A stretch of 49,320 nucleotides of DNA from JBBILU01 sp037444775 (GTDB lineage Bacteria; Patescibacteriota; Gracilibacteria; BD1-5; UBA6164). The stretch's first letter is position 1; each line of letters begins with the position of its first letter. The notes beneath the pieces were generated by a model that worked only from the letters and a program-made list of their open reading frames with translations, was not told where the DNA came from and did not search any database. The position numbers were made by a program, and so were the translations under genes. The DNA is taken from contig JBBILU010000007.1 in assembly GCA_037444775.1 (NCBI GenBank), positions 1 through 49,320 of the forward strand. The letters are read 5' to 3'. Positions 40,770-49,320 of the stretch are shown in pieces.

Positions 40770-41420
40770 TTAATTTTCTAAAGACCTAGTAGAAGAACTT
40801 ATAGTATTATTTTCATCTTGTAGTTTATGATAAACATAATCAACTAATTTTGTCATTTTTGGTTTTTCATTGTTTATTATTATCAACTTATCCATTATTT
40901 TACTTATAAATTCAGTTTTTTTCATAGTTCATTTTTTTTCAGTTTCAATTGCCTTATCAAGAATTTTTTGAACTAGAATATCTAGTTTTTTTATAGTTTT
41001 TTCTGGTAAAACATAAGGACATTTTTCAAATTCACATTTTGGTCAAGTTCTTCAAACATAAGTTACTCCATCAGAACACATTTTAACTTCCATAGTACAA
41101 GCTACTGGTTCATTAATCTTTCAACATTCTCATTTATACAAAATAGTTGCAAATGCATTATTTGCTTCACAAGAATTAGAAAAAGTTTTTTGAACTTTTT
41201 TGATTCTACACATTTCATTTTGAACTCAATTTATACTTGGATTTACTCAACAAGTTTCAATTTCTCAACAAACAGGTTCATAAAGCATAGCACACATTCA
41301 TACATCTCCTAACTCAGAACTTCCTGAAACACTTCATTCTGAAACAGAACTAACTGATGCAAAAATATTTCAAGAAAAATAAATTATAAAAACAAAAATA
41401 AATAAAAATAATTTTTTCAT
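40770..41420 (-). CDS. Secreted Cys-rich protein with Kazal-like domain
   Basis: A 216-aa protein with a signal peptide (MKKLFLFIFVFIIYFSGNIFA). The Cys-rich region at about residues 40-130 includes a Kazal-type pattern (YEPVCGE...KTFSNSCEANNAFATILYKGEC), and a second pattern (ACTMEVKMCSDGVTYVGRTGPKCEFEKCPY) follows. Kazal domains inhibit serine proteases and in bacteria occur in exported proteins facing other cells. The last 80 residues are helical and charged. In an epibiont or parasite it could blunt host proteases. Upstream, GTTTCT/AGAAAC (41459-41476) forms a small hairpin. Confidence 0.75.
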
Positions 41421-41533
41421 AATACAAAAATTAAAAAATAAATAATAAACAAAATTATGTTTCTAAAATTAGAAACGATTTTATTATAAAAAAATGACAC
41501 AAAATATCAAAAAAAAAAATATTTTTGTCTATT

Positions 41534-41660
41534 CTATCGTCCCGTTTCAAATCCGACCAGTTTTGTTAGATTCAAAACTTGGACTTAAAAACTCATAAAA
41601 TTGCTCTAAATAATTATCTAAAAATGAGTTTAATAAAATTAACAGCTAAATCAAATTTAT
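41534..41660 (+). repeat. Structured GC-rich repeat, copy 4 (127 bp)
   Basis: Full-length partner of copy 2, core identical to copies 1 and 3. It lies 61 bases beyond the stop of the DUF4143 ATPase at 41722. The far end of the homology, AACAGCTAAATCAAATTTAT, defines the outer boundary shared with copy 2. Confidence 0.9.
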
Positions 41661-41721
41661 TTTCCAAAAGTTGTCAAATAAAAAATAGAAATGTCGTAAA
41701 AGTAATCTAAACTGTTTTTGT

Positions 41722-42924
41722 TTACTTCAAGCACCAATCTATAATATTAAATCTATAAATTCAATTATAATTATCTGTAAAAATTTCATCTAAACTAAGC
41801 ACAAACTTTGGATAGTTATCATTTATTTTCACCAAATTTCAAAATTCTCTTTTTATAGTTTCTTCATTAAAAAGCAAATAACAAACTTGATAATATTCTA
41901 TTTTTCAATCTTTTTTTGCTATAAAATCTATTTCTAAATCTTGTATTTTTCATACAAAAACATCATATCATCTTGTCTTTAATTCAAGAAAAACTAGATT
42001 TTCTAAATATTGTCAAATATCATTTAGCTTATATCAAAGTGAATAATTTCTAAATCATAAATCTCAGACATAATATTTTTCAAATAAATCTAATATTTTT
42101 TTTCATTTCAAATCATATCTTTGAACTTTATTAAATAAAAATGTAGATTGAAAATATAAAAGATATTCCCTAAGTGTATCTAAAGAAATGCTTATTTTTT
42201 GAGATTTTAAATAATCTGTAATTTTTTTAGTGGAAACAATATTTCAAATATTATCTGAAATAAACTTAAAAATATCCAAAAGCAAATTTGTATTTCTTAT
42301 GTTGTATCTAGAAACTATATCTTTAAATAAAATAGAATTAAAAACTCCTGATAAATATGAATAAATCATTTCATCATTAAATTCCATTTTATGAATTGCT
42401 GGAAATCATCAATACTTAATAAAATTCATAAATTCATTTTTGGTTTCTGTTTTATTTGTTCATCTAAATTCTAAAAATTCTTTAAAGGTCAAAGGATAAA
42501 TATGAAATTCTACATATCTTCAAGTCAAAAAACTAGATAATTCACTTGATAATAAATTGCTATTACTTCAAGTTATATAAATATCAAAATTTTCTTTTTT
42601 CACATAATTTCTGATTGTTTTTTCCCAAGATTCAATATCCTGAACTTCATCTATAAAAAGATATATTTTTCAAGATTTATTTGCAATATTTTCTTCAATA
42701 TAATCAAATAAATCTTGCCAATTTTTAATAAAATCAAACTTTAAATCTTCTTTATCTATGTATATAATATTTTCAGACTTTATATTATAACTACTTTTTA
42801 AAAGTTCTATTATTTGTTTCATAAAGTAAGTTTTTCAACTTCTTCTTACTCCAGTAATAACTTTAATAATATCCGTATTAATCCACTTTTTTATTTTGTC
42901 TAAATAATTTTTTCTTTCTACCAT
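41722..42924 (-). CDS. AAA ATPase with DUF4143 domain
   Basis: A 400-aa protein. Walker A is GVRRSGKTY (about residue 25), Walker B YLFIDEVQ, sensor YITGSNSNLL and the DUF4143 half KIQDLEIDFIAKKDGKIEYYQVCY, closely like the 11805 product. A terminator lies between it and prfA upstream. Repeat copy 4 lies 61 bases past its stop. It is closest to the 11805 gene both in sequence and in having the repeat, which suggests the two spread as a unit. Confidence 0.9.
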
Positions 42925-42980
42925 ATTTATTAGATTAAAAATAACTTGTAAGATTATACTCTAATCTTTTTAAAAATCAA

Positions 42981-43010
42981 AAAAAGTTTAGATTATAATC
43001 TAAACTTTTT
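42981..43010. terminator. Terminator of prfA
   Basis: AAAAAGTTTAGATT (42981-42994) pairs with AATCTAAACTTTTT (42997-43010) with a two-base loop; A/T runs on both sides. Confidence 0.88.
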
Positions 43011-43014
43011 TATT

Positions 43015-44094
43015 TTAAGCATTTCCCTTCCCTGCTTCCTCAAGCTTTCTTTGTTGATCAGCAACAGCTAAAGCATCAATAATATGTCATAATTTTCACA
43101 TCATAATCATTGGAATTCAAGAAAAATTTTGTCCAATTCTATGATCTGTAACTCTGTCTTGTGGAAAATTATAAGTTCTGATTTTTTCACTTCTATCTCA
43201 AGAACCAACTTGAGAAAGTCTTTCTTCTCATCTTTCTCTTGCTCTTTTTTCTTCTTCTATTGTAAAAATCTTACTTCTAAGAATTTGCAAAGCCTTATCC
43301 TTATTTTTGTGTTGACTTCTTCAATCTTGACAAAAAACTGAAATTCAAGTTGGCTTATGTGTCATATGAATTGCTGAATCTGTTTTATTTACATGTTGTC
43401 AACCTGCTCACGAAGCTCTACAAGCTTTTATTTCCAAATCTTCTTCTTTTATTTCAACTTCAAATTCTTCAACTTCTGGTAAAACTGCAACCGTAATTGC
43501 TGAAGTATGAACTCTTCATTTGTTTTCTGTTTCAGGAATTCTTTGAACTCTATGAGTTCCAGCCTCATATTTGAATCTTGAATAAGCTCATTCTCATTTT
43601 ACTTCAAAAATAATTTCTTTAATTCACCCACTTTCAGCTTCTGTTTTTTCTGAAACTTCTACTTTAAATCATTCTTGTTCAGCAAAAATAAGATAAGATT
43701 TTGTTAATTCAGAGGCAAATAATGCTGCTTCTTCTCAACCAGTTCAAGCCCTTATTTCAACAATAATATTTTTTTCATCACTTGTATCTTTTGGAAGCAA
43801 AGAAATTTTTAATTGTTCTTCAAATTCAGAGATTTTCTGTTCTAAATCAAAAATATCAGCTTTTAATAATTCTCTCATTTCTTGGTCTTTTTCGCTTCAC
43901 AAAAGCTCTTTATTTTCATCTAAATTTTCACAAGCTTTTTTATAATCTTTATAAATATTTACTGCTTCTTCAATAGACTTTTTTCTTGTTGCTACTTCTT
44001 TAACTTTTTTCTGATCACGAAAAATATCTGGATCAGCTAACTTTTCCTCCAAACTATGATATTCTGCCACTAAATTATCTAAATTAAATTTCAT
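43015..44094 (-). CDS. prfA: Peptide chain release factor 1
   Basis: A 359-aa protein. A long helical N-terminus is followed by HRVQRIPETENKGRVHTS, which carries the PxT-type stop-codon recognition motif of RF1 (UAA/UAG), not the SPF of RF2. The catalytic GGQ is in SGAGGQHVNKTDSAI (about residue 230), and RSQHKNKDKALQIL follows. With UGA reassigned to Gly, a cell needs only RF1. The second Gly of GGQ is itself encoded by TGA (GGT TGA CAA), so making this factor depends on UGA-decoding tRNA. It is a single-gene transcript from the 44126-44154 promoter. Confidence 0.97.
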
Positions 44095-44125
44095 ATTTTT
44101 TTATTATTTTACTAAATTTGCTTAT

Positions 44126-44154
44126 ATTATACAAAAAAATATTTTTTTTCAAGA
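44126..44154 (-). promoter_or_regulatory. prfA promoter
   Basis: On the minus strand TATAAT (44131-44126), preceded by TTGAAA with a 15-bp spacer or TCTTGA with 17. It lies 32 bases before the ATG. Confidence 0.5.
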
Positions 44155-44179
44155 AAAAATTTTTTTGTTATTCTATTCT

Positions 44180-45499
44180 TTATTTCCCTATTCCTTCATA
44201 ATCAAATCAGATTTCAAGCATTTCTGTTTTATTGTAAATATTTCTTCAATCTATAATAATTTTTCAATTCATCAAACTTCTCATTTTTTCAAAATTTGCA
44301 ATTCTAAATTCATCCCATTCTGTTAAAATAAGCAATCAATCAGCATTTTCTAGAGCTTTATAATTATTTTCACAAAAAACAATTTTTGGTTCATTTTCAA
44401 AAATTCTTTTTGTATTATTCATAGAAACTGGATCAAAAACTTTTATTTGTGAAACTCAAAGTTCTAATAATTTTTTAATAACTTCAATGCTTGGTGCATC
44501 TCTAATATCATCAGTTTTTGGCTTAAATGAAAGTCCCCAAATAGAAATTATTTTTCAAGATAATTTATTTATTTTTTTTAATAATTTATCTACAATAATT
44601 GTTTTTTGCTTTACATTAACTTCTTCTGTAGCTTTTATTATTTTGAAATCGTATCAAAAATCTTTTCAAGTTTCTATTAAAGCTTGAACATCTTTTGGAA
44701 AACAGCTTCATCAATATCAAATTCAAGCATGAAGAAATCTAGATCAAATTCTTCCATCAAATCACATTCATTTACTAATTTCTGAAATATTTGCTCAAAC
44801 AATTTCTGAAAAATTAGCAATTTCATTTATAAAACTAATTTTTGTAGCCAAAAAAGCATTTGAAGCATATTTTATAATTTCTGCTGATTTTATATCTGTG
44901 AAAATTAAAGGTCTTTCCGTTCTCACAAAAGGTTTATAAATTTTTGTCATAATTTCTTTTGCTTTTTCTGATTCAACTCAACAAACAATTCTATCTGGAA
45001 TCATAAAATCACGAACAGCAACTCATTCTTTCAAAAACTCAGGATTAGAAACAACATCAAAAAATTCTTCTACTTTTCTATTTTCTAACTCTTGTTTTAT
45101 AATATTTTTACACATTTCTCAAGTTCAAACTGGAACAGTGGATTTATTTATAAAAACTTTGTAAGAATTCAAATTTTCTCAAAAAGTTTTTGCAACTGCT
45201 TTTACGAATTTCAAATCTGCTCTATGATTTTCATCTGGTGGAGTTCAAACAGCACTAAAAACAGCTTCTCAAAACTCAACTCAAGTTTTTGGATTAGTTG
45301 AGAAAATTAATCTTCATTCTTTATAATTTCTCAAAACAAGTTCTTCAAGTCAAGGTTCATAAATTGGAATTATTCCTTTTTTTAAATTTTCTATTTTATT
45401 TTCATCAATATCAATACACATAACTTCGTGTCAAACTTCAGCTAAACAAGTTCAAGTTACAAGTCATACATAACCAGTTCAAAATATTGTAATTTTCAT
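44180..45499 (-). CDS. ugd: UDP-glucose 6-dehydrogenase
   Basis: A 439-aa protein of the UDP-glucose/GDP-mannose dehydrogenase family: MKITIFGTGYVGLVT for NAD binding, INKSTVPVGTG, the SNPEFLKEGVAVRDFM substrate helix, KISFINEIANFSE, and the catalytic Cys in GIGYGGSCFPKDVQAL (about residue 260). The C-terminal SFKPKTDDIRDAPS binds UDP. It oxidises UDP-glucose to UDP-glucuronate for surface polysaccharide, complementing galE at 4506 though far from it. The NAD loop has TGA Gly. Confidence 0.95.
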
Positions 45500-45648
45500 T
45501 TTTAGAAATTAATTTTTAAATAAATATGGAAGTAGTTTAAAATTTTTATTCACTAAATCAAATTTTTTAATTTTTTTTGGTTTATTAATAATAGTTAATT
45601 TTTTTTATTAACTTTTTTTCAATTTCTTCTAATTCCTTTAGTTCTTCT
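45500..45648. other. Intergenic stretch with a hairpin and a relic frame
   Basis: Hairpin AGTTAAT/ATTAACT (45593-45613) around seven T. On the minus strand a 29-codon frame (LLDADKEELKELEEIEKKL) that begins inside the RhuM gene in another frame ends here; it looks like the tail of a lost gene fused to RhuM by deletion. Confidence 0.4.
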
Positions 45649-46173
45649 TTATCAGCATCTAATAGTTTTATCATAATCACTACTAAGTTTAAATAAGTCT
45701 CTTACTTTTTGATAAAATCTCTTTTCAGATGATCTTATATCCCTAATTCTAGCAAGAAGTTCATCAAAATAATCAGTTCTTCAATGAGGATTTTTCAACC
45801 TTTCATCATCCATTACAAAACCTTTCACCATATATTCTTGTAAATTTTCTATAGCCCATTGCCTAAACTGAATTCATCTAAAACTTTTTACTCTAAAACC
45901 AATTGCTAAAATCATTTTTAAAGAGTAATAAGAAACATTATAATCTTTTCAATCTGAAGCAGTTGTAAAGTAATTCTTTACAACTGAATCTTGGCTTAAT
46001 TCTCAATCTTTTATAATATTTTTTATATGTAATCCTATATTTTGTTTAGAGGTGTCAAAAAGTTCTGCTATTTGAGATTGATTCATCCAAATATTTCAAT
46101 CTCTTGAATATAAAGCAACTGAAGTTTTTCAGTCACTTGTGTTATAGATGATTATATTATTTTGCTGTTCCAT
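45649..46173 (-). pseudogene. RhuM family protein, C-terminally truncated
   Basis: A 174-aa protein matching the N-terminal half of the virulence RhuM family: WMNQSQIAELFDTSKQNIGLHIKNI (HTH-like), DSVVKNYFTTASDGK, YSLKMILAIGFRVKS and FRQWAIENLQEYMVKGFVMDDERLKNP, then RDIRSSEKRFYQKVRDLFKLSSDYDKT. Full members are about 330 aa; here the frame ends six codons after DYDKT (RCG stop). A different frame of the same DNA continues as LLDADKEELKELEEIEKK, suggesting a deletion junction. RhuM genes often lie beside restriction-modification genes, as here. Confidence 0.75.
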
Positions 46174-46293
46174 ATTTTTATGTATTAAATTTTTAAATAG
46201 CTTAATTATCTAGGCTCTGGAAAGAAGTTTTTCTAATTTTTGTCTATTTATGTTTATAAATTTTTCGTTGATTTTTATGATTATTATCTATTT

Positions 46294-47189
46294 TTATTTA
46301 ATTTTTTTGTAAACTTTACTATTTATTATATTAGTTTTTATATTTTGAAATATTGTATATATTCTACCAATTACAAAATATTCAATAAAATTCGCTGTGT
46401 TATTAATTTTTTCTTCAGATTTTTTCAATTTTTCTAAATCAAATTTTTTCTCAATTTCTTCTTTCCATTTAATTATTTTTATAAATGAAAAATTAATTTT
46501 TCATTTATCTTTTAATTCAAATAGATATTTTTCAATCATTTTTGAACTTGTAAGTCTTTTTTTTGGAAATTTTATTGTATTTCACCAACTATATTTTCAT
46601 ACATAAATAGGTATTAGATTCTTTCAATTATCAAAATCTATAATATAATCTATATTGTCTCAAAATGATTTTTCATATAAATAAAACCTAATTGGCATTA
46701 TTATTCATGTTGAAAAGTTATGAAAAAATTTACTTATTAAAAATCAACGATTATTAACTGTTTCAATTATAAATTCTTTTTTCATTTTTTTATTATAAAA
46801 CAATTCTTCTATATTTACTTTATTTATACTTAAAGAGTAAAAAAAACTGGTCAATAATTAAATTGATGTGCTTCAAAAGCAGGTATAATATATGGTTTTT
46901 CATCAAATTTTTCAATTTCAAGAAAAATATTATTTCAAAATTTTAAATAAATTCAGAATATAATTAGTGGCTTATCTTTTAAGTTTTCAATTGTAAGAGA
47001 AGATACATAAGAGTTTGAACTTTCAATAGAAGAACAAGGATAGATTGAATGAGAAATTCTATATTTATCTCATTTTTTTAACCAAAAAGCTCTAACTGTA
47101 TAAATTAAAGCAATTATTGATATAATTAATGATATTAAAGATAAATAGTCTTATCATCAATTATTGATAATAATATATGTATATTCCAT
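46294..47189 (-). pseudogene. Decayed membrane-anchored protein gene
   Basis: Pieces in order: MEYTYIIINNGG then TAA (47151-47153); an in-frame continuation DYLSLISLIISIIALIYTVRAF (TM helix) through FEAHQFNYGPVFFTL ending at 46830; and a different frame starting SINKVNIEELFYNKKMKKEF to VYKKIK (stop 46294). Adding one base to the run of eight A at 46839-46846 (T on the coding strand) fuses the last two pieces. So one nonsense codon and one homopolymer shift break a protein of about 290 aa. The last piece alone (from the ATG at 46785, 163 aa) could still be translated. Family unknown. It lies seven bases after the RM gene. Confidence 0.55.
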
Positions 47190-47195
47190 ACTATT

Positions 47196-49320
47196 TTAAC
47201 TAATATTTAAAACTACTTTCCTCTCTTCCTCGTTCAAATCATACAAATCAAAAACCATTTCATCAATTTCTTTATCACATTTGTCAATTTGTGATTTTAA
47301 TTCTAAAATCTCCTTTTTATAACTGTCAAAATATTCTTCCCATTCATCTTGATTTTTCAAACTAAGTTTCACTTTATTTTTCCCTAATTCTTTTACAAAA
47401 TCAGCAAAAGTAAGTAAATAGAAGTTTTCTAATTTCTGTGAAAATTTCTCAATTCACAAACTACTTTTCAATCTATTTAAAAATTTATTTGTTTTTTCTT
47501 GAAGTTCTTTGTTTTTATCAAGCATAAAATCAGCTTTTTCTATGAATGGAGTTTGTTGTGAAAGTGGAATTTCAGGAATTGGTAGTTCATGAATATATTG
47601 TTTCTTTAATCTAAATCATTTTTCTCATAAAATAGATCAAATAGATTTAAAAACAAATTCCATTAATTTTGATGATAATAAAGATAAATAGAATTTATTA
47701 TTAGTACTTACAAAAAAAGCAGTCATATCTAAAAAGTTTCAACTATCATCAAAAGTAAAATTCATACCTTGAGATATATCAGGCCAAATTATTTTAGAAC
47801 TTTTAAATAAATCATAATAAGCACAAGTTCTTAATTCATACCATTTTCTATTTTTTCATTTTATATCACTTCTACTTTCTAATTTATCTTTAAAATTTAA
47901 TAAATAACTTTTAACATTTGGAAAATCATCTAAATTTTTTCATTCTAAATAAATTAAATAATTATCATCAAATTTATAATTATATTTTTTAATATCTTGT
48001 CATTTTATGAATGGTACAAATACTTCTTTTTCTTTTAAATTTCAGCTTATTATTTGATTCATTTTTTCTTCTGAAACAATTAAAACCTCATTTAATCAAG
48101 TTTTAATTCAAGATTTTACTTCTCATATTACATTTATAAATTTTTTATATGAATTTAGTTTATTTAAAATTGATAATATATTTAAATTTCAAAAAGCCCA
48201 ACTTTTTGAACTAAGAGTATTTTGATTTATAAAGTTTTCATAATTATATTTTAATAAAAAGTTAGTATTACTTTTTGATTTTTGTAATGTAATTATACAA
48301 GGATCTAGTGTCGCATCTTCAAAAACTTTTCATTCTTCAAATTTATCTATATATTCTATAAATCTAGTATTTTTTAAAATAAATTCTCTCAATTTTTCTC
48401 AGTATCAAGCACGAGTAAATTTATTTGAAACTATAATTGAATAAATTCAATTATCTTTTAAAGCATTTATTGATTTTTCAAAAAAATATACAAATAAATC
48501 AGCAGTTCAAATATAAGTTTTATAATTTTTTTCTAAATAGGGTTTTATTTCTTTTATTCTTTCATTTCTTACATAAGGAGGGTTTCAAACAATCACATCA
48601 AAACCTCAATTATCAAAAACTTCTTTAAATTCATCTTCCCAAACAAAAGCCTTATCTCAAGCAATAGCTTTGTCATCAATAAGCGAATTTCAACATTTTA
48701 TATTACTATCAAGATTTGCTAGTTTTTTTCCTTTTGAAGCAGTTTTAAGCCAAAGAGAAAGTTTAGTTATTTCTACACTTTCTTCATTTAAATCAACTCA
48801 ATAAATATTATTTTGTAATATAGATTTAAAATAAGTATCACTTGAGAATAAACCTTGATTAACTGATAAATCTTCTAATTTTTTTGAAATTTCTTTATTT
48901 TTTTCTAGTAAAAAATCAAAAACTTTCACTAAAAAAGCTCCACTTCAACAAGCAGGATCTAAAACTTTTATATTTTGTACTTTTTCTTGAAGTTCACTAT
49001 ATACTGAAATTGCTCTTTTATTATAATTTTTATCTGTTATATCCTCCTTTAAATTATACTTTTCTTTTAGTTTTTCTTCCCACTCATCTACTTTTTTACC
49101 AACACTATTTTTAACTATATAATCCACTATATATTCTGGAGTATAAAAAACTCAGTCTTTTTTTCTTTTTGAAAGTGTTGCTTCTTCTTGTTTGTTTATT
49201 TTGTCCTTAAGTTCTTCTATATCTGAAATTGATTGTTCAAAAATATGACCTAAAATATTTACTGATAAATCATCTGAAAAATTATATTCTCACAAATCTA
49301 TAAACTTTTTACAAATATTA
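47196..49320 (-). CDS. Type IIG-like restriction-methylation enzyme (Eco57I/TaqI-type), partial
   Basis: The C-terminal 708 residues are visible; the start is beyond the right edge. VNILGHIFEQSISDIEELK and GVFYTPEYIVDYIV are the usual entry to the methyltransferase. Motif I is DPACGSGAFLVKVFDF (SAM binding) and motif IV is GNPPYVRNERI (catalytic NPPY, N6-adenine). A TaqI-like specificity region follows (FVPFIKGQDIKKY, FRLKKQYIHELPIPEIPLS) and then a long coiled-coil tail. An N-terminal nuclease domain would decide between a combined RM enzyme and a methylase such as PglX, and cannot be seen. With RhuM it forms a small defence region. Confidence 0.92.

Noticed and set aside
46240..46606. Phe/Tyr-rich plus-strand ORFs
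   Set aside because: They are opposite the minus-strand membrane-protein remnant and reflect its Lys/Asn/Ile codons.
1..49320. TGA as tryptophan (Mycoplasma-type code 4) or as selenocysteine
   Set aside because: TGA falls on invariant Gly of Walker A, Rossmann and GGQ motifs, and conserved Trp positions use TGG. It is far too frequent for selenocysteine.

Overview
Organism and genetic code. The window is very AT-rich and can only be read if TGA is a sense codon. With TGA as glycine (translation table 25), dozens of short fragments join into full-length proteins, and TGA falls on the invariant glycines of well-known motifs: GalE Rossmann loop, FtsK Walker A, UDG GQDPYH, Lgt HGG, and the GGQ of release factor 1. 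TGG still encodes Trp. This points to a Patescibacteria/CPR bacterium of the Absconditabacteria (SR1) / Gracilibacteria (BD1-5) group. RF1 (prfA) is present; no RF2 is seen. All coordinates below use TGA=Gly. There are two 100-N scaffold gaps; one is spurious, because its flanks share the same 55 bases.

Layout. 1-4500: a Cys-rich hypothetical gene broken at a poly-G tract, a lipoprotein, grpE, an RRM RNA-binding protein, a CxxC membrane protein and a toxin-antitoxin (TA) pair with a nonsense-mutated toxin. 4500-17930 (minus strand): an envelope polysaccharide region with galE, two large polytopic membrane proteins, a Wzx-like flippase and four family-2 glycosyltransferases, interspersed with AAA ATPases of the DUF4143 type (two intact, one deleted remnant). 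18070-22220 (plus): ftsK, an intact higBA pair bounded by 19-bp direct repeats, a frameshifted TA pair and ridA. 22330-26840 (mostly minus): an N-terminally truncated priA, small ORFs and a large secreted M23/peptidoglycan-binding/SLH protein. 27065-30870 (plus): lgt, a DUF4143 ATPase, a rhomboid protease and a secreted coiled-coil protein. 30900-36930: thiI, a cohesin-like secreted protein, a histidine kinase with its response regulator, chorismate mutase, an SLH-like protein and htpX. 37180-40730 (plus): a 3D-domain/peptidoglycan-binding secreted protein, a small hydrophobic peptide gene (minus), a parDE-like pair, a nucleosidase-like protein and ung. 40770-49320 (minus): a Kazal-like secreted protein, a DUF4143 ATPase, prfA, UDP-glucose dehydrogenase, a truncated RhuM, a decayed membrane-protein gene and a type IIG-like restriction-methylation enzyme running off the window.

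How it fits together. galE, UDP-glucose dehydrogenase, flippase and glycosyltransferases suggest lipid-linked surface polysaccharide synthesis. Lgt, lipoproteins, M23, 3D and SLH proteins, rhomboid and HtpX form an envelope-maintenance set. Accessory content is heavy: four TA loci (two broken), five DUF4143 ATPase loci, RM and RhuM, and two families of comparatively GC-rich repeats. The first family is a structured 50-127 bp repeat with four copies, two of them directly 3' of DUF4143 ATPase genes. The second is a palindromic element inserted in frame inside two protein genes, as Rickettsia palindromic elements are. These two repeat families are the most novel signals here.
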